Below are positions 51,631 to 59,816 of a stretch of 64,000 nucleotides of DNA, piece by piece. Both the position numbers and the translations under genes were made by a program. Origin of the DNA: Scytonema hofmannii PCC 7110 (GTDB lineage: Bacteria > Cyanobacteriota > Cyanobacteriia > Cyanobacteriales > Nostocaceae); contig NZ_KQ976354.1 in NCBI RefSeq assembly GCF_000346485.2, positions 4,119,436 to 4,183,435 on the forward strand, given 5' to 3'. The notes beneath the pieces were generated by a model that worked only from the letters and a program-made list of their open reading frames with translations, did no database searches and had not been told where the DNA came from. Positions within the stretch are counted from its first letter, which is position 1. Every line of letters starts with the position of its first letter.

Positions 51631-52560
51631 ATGAACACAGCAATGACAACACCGCGATTGCGGGCGTATTTTCAGTTAATGAGACCAGCCAACATTGTCA
51701 CTGCATGGGCAGATATTTTAGCAGGCTTTGCAGCCTCAGGAAGTATTGTTCTTGCAAACCAAGCTGTAATTGGGGGGTCAACGCCAGATAACTTAACATC
51801 ACTAGCATGGCTGCTGCTATCAACTACGGGTTTATACGGTGGTGGAGTTATCTTTAATGATGTATTTGATGTCAGTATAGACTCTATAGAACGACCTGAG
51901 AGACCTATCCCTAGTGGAAGGGTATCTCGTACAGAGGCAATTCTCATAGGAAGCCTGTTTTTATGTGTGGGTATTTCAGCAGCTTTGCAAGTGAGTTTGC
52001 TAAGTGCAACTTTGGCGTCTGGTATCGCGGCGGCTGCTCTTTTGTATGATGCGTGGGGAAAGCATCACCCTGTTTTTGGTCCATTCAATATGGGGCTTTG
52101 TCGCGGCTGTAACTTATTGCTTGGCGTAAGTGCAATGTCATCAATGATTACAGAGTGCTGGCTTCTCGCTTTAATTCCCATTGTTTACATCGCTGCTATC
52201 ACAACTTTAAGCCGAGGTGAAGTACACGGGGGTAAAGTCAGTACTGGCATTATTGCGCTACTACTTGTTAGCACGGTCATTGCAGGGCTTTTGGGTTTGG
52301 GTTTATTGAATAATTATCACCTGCTTGCGGCACTACCATTCGTTGTACTGCTAGCTGTGCGAGTCTTACTACCTTTTATAAAAGCTGTTAGCAAACCAAG
52401 CCCAGAAAACATTCGTATAGCTGTACGAGTGGGTATTTTATCATTAACGGTGTTAGATGCTACAGTAGCTGCTGGTTTCGCTAGCTTGCCATACGGGTTA
52501 ATCGTCCTGTTGCTACTACCCATTTCGATAGCACTGTCAAAAATCTTTGCCGTTACTTAA
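51631..52560 (+). CDS. eboC: EboC, UbiA-like prenyltransferase
   Basis: 309 residues, eight to nine hydrophobic helices. UbiA signature NDVFDVSIDSIERPERPIPSG (about 75-95) carries the first Asp-rich metal-binding motif. The second region reads LLYDAWGKHHPVFGP, with only one Asp. MRPANIVTAWADILAGF at the start is typical. Membrane enzyme transferring a polyprenyl group from its diphosphate to an aromatic or other acceptor. In the ebo pathway it probably makes a lipid-linked compound with EboD and EboE products, but this is inference. Confidence 0.93.
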   Translation: MNTAMTTPRLRAYFQLMRPANIVTAWADILAGFAASGSIVLANQAVIGGSTPDNLTSLAWLLLSTTGLYGGGVIFNDVFDVSIDSIERPERPIPSGRVSRTEAILIGSLFLCVGISAALQVSLLSATLASGIAAAALLYDAWGKHHPVFGPFNMGLCRGCNLLLGVSAMSSMITECWLLALIPIVYIAAITTLSRGEVHGGKVSTGIIALLLVSTVIAGLLGLGLLNNYHLLAALPFVVLLAVRVLLPFIKAVSKPSPENIRIAVRVGILSLTVLDATVAAGFASLPYGLIVLLLLPISIALSKIFAVT

Positions 52561-52771
52561 CTAAACGATTTTGGATTTTAGATTTTGGATTTTAGATTCG
52601 GATGACTTTGTCTGAACTAAATTTCACACTACTATTTTGGATTTTAGATTTTGGATTTTGAATTGGGATGACTTTGCCTGAACTAAATTTCACATTCCTA
52701 TCTTTAAACTTGGTATTAGATTCTGGTCACTGTTCACTGGTCACTGCTCACTGTTTACTGGTCACTGTTAA
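52561..52771. repeat. AT-rich and GGTCACT heptamer arrays
   Basis: GATTTTGGATTTTA repeats (52567-52665, with a duplicated GGATGACTTTGYCTGAACTA segment) and then GGTCACT heptamers up to the next start. No gene. Confidence 0.85.
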
Positions 52772-54082
52772 ATGAGAATTCTGATTTACTCCTACAACTA
52801 CCATCCAGAACCCATTGGCATTGCTCCTCTCATGACTGAACTAGCAGAAGGACTAGTAAAGCAAGGACATCAAGTGAGAGTGATAACAGGAATGCCAAAC
52901 TACCCACAGCGTGAAATATACGAGGAGTATAAAGGCAAGTGGTTTGTCACAGAATTTAAAAATGGCGTCACCATCCAGCGCAGTTATCTGCGAATCAAAT
53001 CGAAACCCAACCTAATAGACAGACTGTTACTGGAGTTGAGTTTTGTATTTACGAGCTTGCCACAAGCCATTAACGGTTGGCGACCAGATGTTATTCTTTT
53101 AACAGTACCACCATTATTAATATCACTTCCTGCAATTTTGCTGGGTTGGATATATAACTGCCGAGTCATATTAAATGTGCAAGATATTTTACCAGAAGCA
53201 GCTATACGCGTTGGATTAATAAAACACAAATTGATGATTTGCGCCTTAGAAACTCTGGAAAAATTTGCTTACCGCCACAGTCATACTATCAGTGTTATTG
53301 CAGATGGATTTAGAGAAAATTTAATAAATAAAGGAGTTCCAGCCCAGAAAATTTTTTGCGTCCCCAATTGGGTAAATGTTAATTTTATCCGTCCTTTGCC
53401 GAAGCAAGGAAATGTCTTTCGAGCAGCTTATCAGTTAGAGGACAAGTTTGTTGTGCTGTACTCGGGTAACATCGCTCTCACTCAAGGTTTAGAGACAGTC
53501 ATAGAGGCAGCAGTTTCCTTACGTCACATTCCAGAAATTGTCTTTGTCATTGCAGGTGAGTCAAGAGCGCTGCAACGATTAAGAAAATATTGCCAAAGTT
53601 GCGGGGCAAATAATGTTTTACTGATACCACTTGTGGCAAGAGAAAAACTATCTGAAATGCTGGCTGCAGCAGATTTAGGATTGGTTGTGCAAAAACGCAA
53701 TGTCATTTCCTTCAATATGCCTTCTAAAATTCCACTACTACTTGCGTCTGGTCGTCCCATTGTGGCATCGGTTCCTGCATCTGGAACGGCTGCTCGTGCT
53801 GTTAGAAAAAGTGGCGGTGGTATAGTTGTTGCTCCTGAATCACCCCAGGATATGGCATCTGCGGTTTTAGAACTCTATAAAAATCCGGAAAGAGCAGCAA
53901 AACTTGGTAAGCAAGGAAGGCAGTTTGCTGTTGAACATTATTCTTTTGAGCAAGCACTAGCTGCTTATGAAGCACTATTTGCTGAAGTTGTTACTAGTTC
54001 AACAACCAATACTGCTCTCCTAAGCCGGAACAGAAACCCGGTTTCTCAAAGAAACCGGGTTTCTCACAGCGCGAATAGTTAG
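52772..54082 (+). CDS. GT4-type glycosyltransferase of the scytonemin locus
   Basis: 436 residues, GT-B fold, WcaI-like. N-domain MRILIYSYNYHPEPIGIAPL and VRVITGMPNYP. Membrane-associated hydrophobic stretch at about 110-135. C-domain with VVLYSGNIALTQGLETVIEA (about 228) and the sugar-nucleotide site FNMPSKIPLLLASGRPIVAS (about 311). A glycosyltransferase also sits in the scytonemin cluster of Nostoc punctiforme; its substrate is unproven. It could modify the sheath polysaccharide or scytonemin itself. The last 18 residues (NPVSQRNRVSHS) are encoded by the palindromic repeat CAGAAACCCGGTTTCT with its complement, so the true family C-terminus ends near TTNTALL. Confidence 0.9.
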   Translation: MRILIYSYNYHPEPIGIAPLMTELAEGLVKQGHQVRVITGMPNYPQREIYEEYKGKWFVTEFKNGVTIQRSYLRIKSKPNLIDRLLLELSFVFTSLPQAINGWRPDVILLTVPPLLISLPAILLGWIYNCRVILNVQDILPEAAIRVGLIKHKLMICALETLEKFAYRHSHTISVIADGFRENLINKGVPAQKIFCVPNWVNVNFIRPLPKQGNVFRAAYQLEDKFVVLYSGNIALTQGLETVIEAAVSLRHIPEIVFVIAGESRALQRLRKYCQSCGANNVLLIPLVAREKLSEMLAAADLGLVVQKRNVISFNMPSKIPLLLASGRPIVASVPASGTAARAVRKSGGGIVVAPESPQDMASAVLELYKNPERAAKLGKQGRQFAVEHYSFEQALAAYEALFAEVVTSSTTNTALLSRNRNPVSQRNRVSHSANS

Positions 54083-54160
54083 TGGTTAGTAGTTAGTGGT
54101 TAGTCGTGATTAGAACAACTAACAACCAACAACTAACAACCAACAACTAACCCCTCTTAC
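54027..54160. repeat. palindrome and heptamer arrays at the glycosyltransferase end
   Basis: 54031-54063 is the palindrome GAAACCCGGTTTCT/AGAAACCGGGTTTC, translated as the tail of the upstream protein. It is followed by TTAGTGG and AACAACT heptamers to the tyrA start. Confidence 0.85.
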
Positions 54161-54165
54161 AAATT

Positions 54166-55170
54166 ATGATCCCAGAAAAGCTGAAACAAACAGACCAAAA
54201 CCCAAGCAATCTCTCGCGAGATTGCCTATCGAGTTCAGAAACATCAAAAATCCCCAATCTTGAAGAACAAGTTGCATATGCAATTTCCATACTTGCCGAA
54301 GCTGGTTTTCCTGAATCACTTTGGGCAAATAATATAGTGCAAAGTTGTTATGCTCAGCGATCGCAGGATATTTCCAGTTCTTCTACTGACAATGTCGCAC
54401 CTCAAAAGATTACCATAATTGGAGGATGTGGTAGAATGGGGAGATTTTTCACGAATCAACTTGCGATCGCAGGTCATATAGTCAGTGTTCTGGAAAATGA
54501 AGATTGGGACCGAGCGGATGAACTGCTTGGTTCAGCAGACCTCGTTATGGTTAGCGTTCCTATTGAGTGGACAACAGAAGTGATCGAGCAAGCCGCTCAA
54601 TATCTTGCACCAACCACAGCACTATGCGATCTCACAAGTCTGAAGGTTGAACCCGTGCAAGCGATGTTACACCACCATAGCGGTTCGGTGATGGGATTGC
54701 ACCCTATGTTTGGTCCCAATGTCAAGTCTTTTGTGGGGCAAAAAGTAATCGTGTGTCCCGGTCGAAATGAAGAATCATTTCAATGGTTATTAGAACTCAT
54801 TCAAGATCGAGGAGGCGAAGTTATTGTTTGCACGCCTGAAGAACACGATCGCATGATGGTGATTATTCAAGCAACCCGTCACTTTTCTAGATTTAGCGTT
54901 GGAGTTTTCCTAGCACAAGAGAAAGTAGACATAGAGCGTAGTTTGTTAATGTCTAGTTTCAGCTACCGCCAAGAGATTGAAATCATTAAAAGATTGTTTA
55001 CCCAAAACCCAAACTTATGTGTGGACATTATGTTGGCAACTCCAGAAAGATGTCAAGCAATAGCCCGGTTAGCTGATACCTATAACCGCTTGGCAATGCT
55101 AGTAGCGCGGAAAGATCGAGAGGGATTAATTAAAGAATTTGAAACCTCTACAAACTTTTTTGGATTTTAG
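54166..55170 (+). CDS. tyrA: TyrA, prephenate dehydrogenase
   Basis: 334 residues. The N-terminal 80 are divergent and helical, with no complete chorismate-mutase domain. Then the NAD-binding motif ITIIGGCGRMGRFF (about 85), LVMVSVPIEWTTEVI, catalytic-region GLHPMFGPNVKSF (about 185) and EHDRMMVIIQATRHFSRFSVG. It follows the E. coli T-protein dehydrogenase domain closely. It should make 4-hydroxyphenylpyruvate, the second ScyA substrate, so this copy is a dedicated supply gene, as in the Nostoc punctiforme cluster. The final codons (FFGF, stop) merge into the TTTTGGATTTTAGA repeat. Confidence 0.93.
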   Translation: MIPEKLKQTDQNPSNLSRDCLSSSETSKIPNLEEQVAYAISILAEAGFPESLWANNIVQSCYAQRSQDISSSSTDNVAPQKITIIGGCGRMGRFFTNQLAIAGHIVSVLENEDWDRADELLGSADLVMVSVPIEWTTEVIEQAAQYLAPTTALCDLTSLKVEPVQAMLHHHSGSVMGLHPMFGPNVKSFVGQKVIVCPGRNEESFQWLLELIQDRGGEVIVCTPEEHDRMMVIIQATRHFSRFSVGVFLAQEKVDIERSLLMSSFSYRQEIEIIKRLFTQNPNLCVDIMLATPERCQAIARLADTYNRLAMLVARKDREGLIKEFETSTNFFGF

Positions 55171-55225
55171 ATTTTAGATTTTGGATTTTAAATTTTAGAT
55201 TTTGGATTGAAATATCGGTAAAAAT

Positions 55226-56464
55226 ATGGTTACGGAAATCAGGCAGAAAACTACAATACATAATTTACCCGCAATACGCCAAAGTGTTTCGGTGACTTTC
55301 CACTACGCAGTGCATTTTACCACCGGATTGTTTGATACCAAAAACCCTTTGTTAGCACAAACGATCGCAGCCGATGGAGAACCGGGCCCGAAAAAAGTAT
55401 TGGCAATCGTAGACTCAGGGTTTTTGCACTCCCACCGCACGCTACCCAAACAATTGGCACTTTATTGCGATCGCTATGCTGATGCGATCGCACTTGTTGC
55501 AAATCCTATTGTAATTCCAGGTGGAGAAGAAGCAAAAAACCATCCCAAGTTGCTAGAACAAATTCATGCTGCAATTGATGCAGTCGGACTGTGTCGCCAT
55601 TCCTACCTGTTAGGAATTGGTGGTGGCGCTGCATTAGACTTGATTGGATATGCAGCCGCAACAGCACATCGCGGAGTTCGTCTGATTCGCGTTCCCACAA
55701 CCGTACTCGCGCAAAATGATTCTGGTGTAGGGGTAAAGAACGGAATCAACGCCTTTGGGAAAAAGAACTTTCTGGGAACTTTTGCACCACCCTACGCAGT
55801 TTTAAATGATGTTTCGTTTTTGACTACTCTAGACGATCGCGATTGGCGTTCTGGCATTGCAGAAGCAGTTAAAGTAGCACTCATCAAGGATGCTAACTTC
55901 TTTGACGACATCCGTATACAAGCTACTGCACTTGCTTGTCGCGATATGAAAGCTATGCAAAATGTCATCTATCAATGTGCTCAATTACATATGAACCATA
56001 TTGCCAAAGGCGGAGATCCCTTTGAAATGGGTTCATCCCGTCCTTTAGATTTTGGTCATTGGGCAGCACATAAGCTAGAGCAGTTAACAGACTACAGCTT
56101 ACGCCATGGAGAAGCAGTTGCGATCGGTATTGCTTTAGATAGTACTTACTCCTATCTGTTAGGATTGCTTTCTCGTTTAGAGTGGCAGCAGATACTCAAT
56201 ACACTGACAGCGCTAGGCTTTAACCTATACGTACCCGAGCTTTCTACAAAAATGGATCAACCAGAAGATCCTCATTGTTTGTTCCGAGGACTCACCGAAT
56301 TTCAAGAACACTTGGGTGGTGAACTGACAATTACACTTTTACAACGCATCGGTAAGGGTATTGAAGTTCATGAAGTAGACCTATCCTTATACCGACAAGC
56401 CATTTGGTTGCTCAGCGAGTTTTATAACTCCACGTTACCAACCTCAGGCTGGACTAGGGATTAG
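55226..56464 (+). CDS. eboD: EboD, sugar-phosphate cyclase of the 3-dehydroquinate synthase superfamily
   Basis: 412 residues. NAD-binding motif LLGIGGGAALDLIGYAAA (about 135), VPTTVLAQNDSGVGVKNGIN with the conserved Lys/Asn, and zinc ligand candidates in GIAEAVKVALIKD, GHWAAHKLE and RHGEAVAIGI. The first 45 residues are an extra N-terminal strand region. It is related to AroB but diverged, as EboD proteins are, so a pathway-specific cyclase of a sugar phosphate is more likely than a shikimate enzyme. In Nostoc punctiforme an aroB copy and the ebo cluster are separate loci; here EboD lies between tyrA and eboE. Confidence 0.92.
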   Translation: MVTEIRQKTTIHNLPAIRQSVSVTFHYAVHFTTGLFDTKNPLLAQTIAADGEPGPKKVLAIVDSGFLHSHRTLPKQLALYCDRYADAIALVANPIVIPGGEEAKNHPKLLEQIHAAIDAVGLCRHSYLLGIGGGAALDLIGYAAATAHRGVRLIRVPTTVLAQNDSGVGVKNGINAFGKKNFLGTFAPPYAVLNDVSFLTTLDDRDWRSGIAEAVKVALIKDANFFDDIRIQATALACRDMKAMQNVIYQCAQLHMNHIAKGGDPFEMGSSRPLDFGHWAAHKLEQLTDYSLRHGEAVAIGIALDSTYSYLLGLLSRLEWQQILNTLTALGFNLYVPELSTKMDQPEDPHCLFRGLTEFQEHLGGELTITLLQRIGKGIEVHEVDLSLYRQAIWLLSEFYNSTLPTSGWTRD

Positions 56465-56508
56465 GGGGTAGTAGGGTGGGCAATGCCAACCATTCAAGGC
56501 GCTGCAAG

Positions 56509-56552
56509 ATTCCCAGATCCCCGACAACTCATGCGAAGTCGGGGAGCTAGAC
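56509..56552. repeat. decayed AGATCCCCGAC palindrome
   Basis: AGATCCCCGACAACTC and GAAGTCGGGGAGCT form an imperfect hairpin in the gap before eboE. Same family as 15190-15222 and 59109-59141. Confidence 0.6.
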
Positions 56553-56580
56553 CAATTAAAGCTAGGATAGGGAAAAAATC

Positions 56581-57879
56581 ATGAAAATTGCCACAAATAA
56601 AGACTTTCATTTAACATACTGTACAAATATTCATCCCGGTGAAGAGTGGAACAAAGTCTTTACCAACTTAAAGCAGTACATACCATCTTTAAAAGCACAG
56701 CTAGTGAGTTCAAATCCCGGACTTCTTCAAGAAGTCCGGGATTTGACAGCCCATGAAAGTCCATTTGGTATTGGATTGCGATTGGCAGATGTTGCAACGA
56801 AGGAATTGCTTGAAGGAAACAATTTAACAGAGTTCCAATCGTGGTTAACTAAGCAAAACCTATACGTATTTACCTTAAATGGCTTTCCGTTTGGTGGATT
56901 TCATTGGCAAGTCGTAAAAGACCAAGTTTATGCACCAGATTGGTCAAAACAAGAGAGATTAGACTATACCATAAGATTAGTACACATACTCGCACAGCTT
57001 TTACCTTCAGGTGTCGAAGGCAGTATTTCTACATTACCGCTATCATACAAACCTTGGTTTAAAGGCAATCAACTTTTTCAAGCCTCCGTCACAAGTAGTG
57101 CTACTCTCCGTATAGCAGAAGTAGTAGCAGAAATGGTAAAAATTAAACACGAAACTGGAAAAAATATTCATTTAGATTTAGAACCAGAACCAGATGGGTT
57201 GATAGAAAATGCTGCTGAGGTGGTTGATTATTTCCAAACCTACTTATTACCTATAGGTGGAGATTATTTAACAAAGCATTTAGGAATTTCTTTTGAAGCA
57301 GCTGAAACTCATTTATTAAATCACGTGCGCGTTTGTTACGATACCTGTCATTTTGCTGTGGAGTATGAAGACCCAATTACAGTCTTCCAGAAATTCCAAT
57401 CTGCAGGAATTCAAGTTGGCAAAATTCAAATTAGTGCTGCACTACAGGTGAAAATTCCCACAGATATTGAACAGCGCCGCCTCATCAAAGAGAGATTGCT
57501 GCCTTTTGCTGAATCTACATATTTACACCAAGTTATTGCAAGAGAGAGTCATGGAAAACTGCGTCACTACCCTGATTTAGAACAAGCTTTACCAGAGTTA
57601 GAAAAGACGACAGCTTCTGAGTGGCGCATTCACTTTCACGTTCCAATTTTTATTAGAGATTATCAACTATTTCAGTCCACTCAAAATGATATAACAAAGG
57701 TATTAGACTTATTACAAGATAATCATGCTTGTGACCATCTTGAAATAGAGACATACACCTGGGAAGTTCTGCCAAAGGAGATGAAGCTAGATTTATCATC
57801 ATCACTTCAACGGGAGTATGAGTGGGTATTGTCGAAGATGGAAGCAAATAGTAGAAATGTGTTGACAGTTAGCTGTTAA
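56581..57879 (+). CDS. eboE: EboE, metabolite-binding TIM-barrel (xylose-isomerase-like) enzyme
   Basis: 432 residues. TIM-barrel signature segments: HLTYCTNIHPGEEWN (about 10), ENNL-like FTLNGFPFGGFHWQVVK (about 97), HLDLEPEPDGLIEN (about 199) and VRVCYDTCHFAVEYED (about 254) with Glu, Asp and His as likely metal ligands, then IQISAAL. An aldose/ketose-type isomerase or epimerase step on the EboD product is plausible. A 35-bp perfect palindrome (56711-56745) lies inside the frame and encodes residues about 44-55 (NPGLLQEVRDL) without a frame break, placed in a surface loop before FGIGLRLAD. Confidence 0.92.
   Translation: MKIATNKDFHLTYCTNIHPGEEWNKVFTNLKQYIPSLKAQLVSSNPGLLQEVRDLTAHESPFGIGLRLADVATKELLEGNNLTEFQSWLTKQNLYVFTLNGFPFGGFHWQVVKDQVYAPDWSKQERLDYTIRLVHILAQLLPSGVEGSISTLPLSYKPWFKGNQLFQASVTSSATLRIAEVVAEMVKIKHETGKNIHLDLEPEPDGLIENAAEVVDYFQTYLLPIGGDYLTKHLGISFEAAETHLLNHVRVCYDTCHFAVEYEDPITVFQKFQSAGIQVGKIQISAALQVKIPTDIEQRRLIKERLLPFAESTYLHQVIARESHGKLRHYPDLEQALPELEKTTASEWRIHFHVPIFIRDYQLFQSTQNDITKVLDLLQDNHACDHLEIETYTWEVLPKEMKLDLSSSLQREYEWVLSKMEANSRNVLTVSC
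56711..56745. repeat. perfect palindrome inside eboE coding sequence
   Basis: CAAATCCCGGACTTCTT and its exact complement around a single C. Member of the TCCCGGACTTC / ATCCCCGACTTC family seen between genes elsewhere. Being in frame with no stop, it is carried as a short peptide insertion in EboE. Confidence 0.9.
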
Positions 57880-57883
57880 ATGC

Positions 57884-58018
57884 TGGCGATTGAAATCGCG
57901 GCTATACAAACAAAGTCCACCTGCGTGGACTGATGCATCAAAGCCTGCTCCGGCAGGCTTTGTTTGTATAGCCCCAAATTTCTATTCTTGCAGGCTTGTG
58001 CCAAATTGGGATGCTCCC
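57884..58018. mobile_element. partial GGGAGCATCCC MITE
   Basis: It starts at GCGATTGAAATCGCGGC, four bases past the eboE stop, and ends CCAAATTGGGATGCTCCC. The left end is missing compared with 49171-49333 and 58813-58977. Internal hairpins are AAAGCCTGC/GCAGGCTTT and GTCCACCTGCGTGGAC. Confidence 0.8.
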
Positions 58019-58022
58019 TTAT

Positions 58023-58676
58023 TTATCCTCTTCCTATAGCAATCATCGCTTCAAGTTCTTCCAATGCTTGAACGCTACCTACCTGCCAAGCACGCTCTAC
58101 CAAAGCGGGAATAATTTGTGTTAATTGTATGTTTTCAAAATTGGGACTGGTTTCGGATTTTATGTAACTTCCTTGTCTTAATAAATAGATAGTAAGTGTT
58201 CCGCTATCATAAACCCAAACTTCTGGGACACCGATTACCTTGTATGCTTCGAGAGTAGTTTTAGAAGACACATCTGTTTCAATAGCTAAATCTGGTGGTG
58301 GATCGTCGGCTTGTAACCGACGACGACCAATCATGCGTTGGTAATTCTGAATATAAAAGCAAGCATCAGGTTCAACTCCTGCTGTCCCTTCTTTTTTAAA
58401 AGTAGTAGAACCAAATGGTTCATATCTTCTACCTTTAGCTCTGAGCAAAGTTTTTACAAGATCTGAAATTAATTCTTTTGGCTTCTCATGTTCTGGTAAG
58501 GGAAGCATAATTTCTAAAGTCCCCTTGCTGTAAGCTACTCTTGCACTTCGGTGTTCGCCCAATTCCTGCACGATCGCTTCAAACTCCTCCCAAGTAACAT
58601 CTGGGATAGTCACTAAGCTACCGGGAGCCAATCGTATCTTGCTAACAGGTTTGACAACAGGAGCTAAAGCAGTCAT
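58023..58676 (-). CDS. Uma2-family (PD-(D/E)xK) putative endonuclease
   Basis: 217 residues. Uma2 features: an N-terminal VTWEEFEAIVQELGEHRSARVAYSKGTLEIM, then LPEHEKPKELISDLVKTLL, the catalytic core GVEPDACFYI and DLAIETDVSSKTT (Asp and Glu/Asp pairs) and GVPEVWVYD. The family is hugely expanded in cyanobacteria and often lies among repeats; its role is unknown. It sits on the opposite strand, between two MITEs, inside the ebo cluster, so it is best seen as an insertion into the locus and not a pathway gene. Confidence 0.88.
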   Translation of the reverse strand: MTALAPVVKPVSKIRLAPGSLVTIPDVTWEEFEAIVQELGEHRSARVAYSKGTLEIMLPLPEHEKPKELISDLVKTLLRAKGRRYEPFGSTTFKKEGTAGVEPDACFYIQNYQRMIGRRRLQADDPPPDLAIETDVSSKTTLEAYKVIGVPEVWVYDSGTLTIYLLRQGSYIKSETSPNFENIQLTQIIPALVERAWQVGSVQALEELEAMIAIGRG

Positions 58677-59108
58677 AACGAAGAATCAGAAACAGGTTTT
58701 ACATTTACCTTAGCATTATATAGATTAGCTCAAGCTTTGACAGCATGGTGTTGGGTAAGTTATTTGTAAAAGAGCGGGGCTATTTGTAAAAAAGACGGGC
58801 TATTTGTAAAAGGGGAGCATCCCAATTTGGAAAAAACACGTTTGCGATTGAAATCGCAGCTATAGAGGCTAAGTCCACCTGCGTGGACTTAATAATAAGA
58901 AGTCCGCGTAGGCGGACTTTGTTTGTGTAGCCCCAGAATTCTATTCTGAGGGCAATTAGCAAATTCGGGATGCTCCCTGTAAAAGAGACGGGCAAGATGC
59001 CCGTTCCACAAGAATTTCACTTGCAAATTGTTCAATTCTTGTGGGGTGGGCATCCTGCCAGCCCAAATTATGTAAATTGGATGTAGAACAGCTTACTGAT
59101 AGGTTGCA
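58677..59108. other. repeat-filled gap
   Basis: About 430 bp without a gene. It holds tandem copies of GGGCTATTTGTAAAAGAGAC-like units (58766-58812), one of which is the target of the MITE at 58813-58977. A CGGGCAAGATGCCCGT hairpin follows near 58988-59003. Confidence 0.7.
58813..58977. mobile_element. complete GGGAGCATCCC MITE with 8-bp target duplication
   Basis: 165 bp, ends GGGAGCATCCCAATTTG and AAATTCGGGATGCTCCC. It is flanked by TGTAAAAG at 58805-58812 and 58978-58985. Internal hairpins GTCCACCTGCGTGGAC and GTCCGCGTAGGCGGAC. The duplication shows that the element inserted as a unit; no transposase with these ends is in the window. Confidence 0.9.
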
Positions 59109-59141
59109 AGATCCGCGACTTCTTGAAGAAGTCGCGGATCT
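59109..59141. repeat. AGATCCGCGACTTC palindrome
   Basis: AGATCCGCGACTTCTTG pairs with AAGAAGTCGCGGATCT. It lies 10 bp beyond the stop of the PEP-CTERM gene (minus strand) and could terminate it. Confidence 0.75.
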
Positions 59142-59150
59142 AACTAGGAT

Positions 59151-59816
59151 TTAACGCCGGAATTTCAACTTACGACTATATTTTCCTAACAAAAAACTTA
59201 AGCCAACAAATCCCATACCAATTACCCCAGCAGTTGCATTTGGTTCTGGAACAGCTTTGGGGGTTTGTACGGAGAATTTGAGCACAGCTTTACCTTTAAA
59301 AGGCGCAGTCAAATCTGTACTGGTTAATCTGTCATTTTGAGTAAAAGTTATGTTACCAACTGCATCCTTGAATAGACCTTCACCACCAGTCAGAGTGATA
59401 GTTCCAGCACCATTCACTGTACCGTTAACAAAATCAAATTTAGCTTGGTCGTTGGCGGTTCCATATAATTCATTGCTCCCACCATAATATCGATCGCTAA
59501 GAAGTGGCTGATTTTCTAAGCCAAAAGCAGATGCATCTGCATTGAAGTAAGAAATGTTTGTTGTTGGGTCAAATTGACCGTAAGTATTGCTGAGAAACTT
59601 ACTCAATCCATATGGAGCATCAGCATTTTCACCTGTAATCGTTGCTCTAGTAATACCTATGTCTGGTCTAAAAGAAGGGTCAATGGTGACTACCGTATCG
59701 TAAGTGGCGCTAAATTCATAATTTGTTTGCGCGTTGGCTTTTGCTGTATCTAGTCCAAAACTAATTAGCGTGATAGCTACTGAGGCTAGTCCTAAAGTAT
59801 ATGAACGTGAAATCAT
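59151..59816 (-). CDS. PEP-CTERM exported protein inside the ebo region
   Basis: 221 residues. Signal peptide 1-29 (LASVAITLISFGLDTAKANA). The body (30-185) is beta-rich with no recognised enzyme motif (NYEFSATYDTVVTIDPSF; GTGTITLTGGEGLF-like strands). The C-terminus KAVPEPNATAGVIGMGFVGLSF followed by KYSRKLKFRR is a PEP-CTERM signal, the same class as ScyE and ScyF. It is transcribed opposite to the pathway and divergent from eboF (310 bp between starts). A structural envelope protein is likely; a link to scytonemin is possible only from position and the shared sorting signal. Confidence 0.85.
   Translation of the reverse strand: MISRSYTLGLASVAITLISFGLDTAKANAQTNYEFSATYDTVVTIDPSFRPDIGITRATITGENADAPYGLSKFLSNTYGQFDPTTNISYFNADASAFGLENQPLLSDRYYGGSNELYGTANDQAKFDFVNGTVNGAGTITLTGGEGLFKDAVGNITFTQNDRLTSTDLTAPFKGKAVLKFSVQTPKAVPEPNATAGVIGMGFVGLSFLLGKYSRKLKFRR

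Noticed and set aside
55226-56464. Ordinary aroB (3-dehydroquinate synthase)
   Set aside because: Sequence is diverged, has an N-terminal extension and lies directly before eboE; EboD is the better call.
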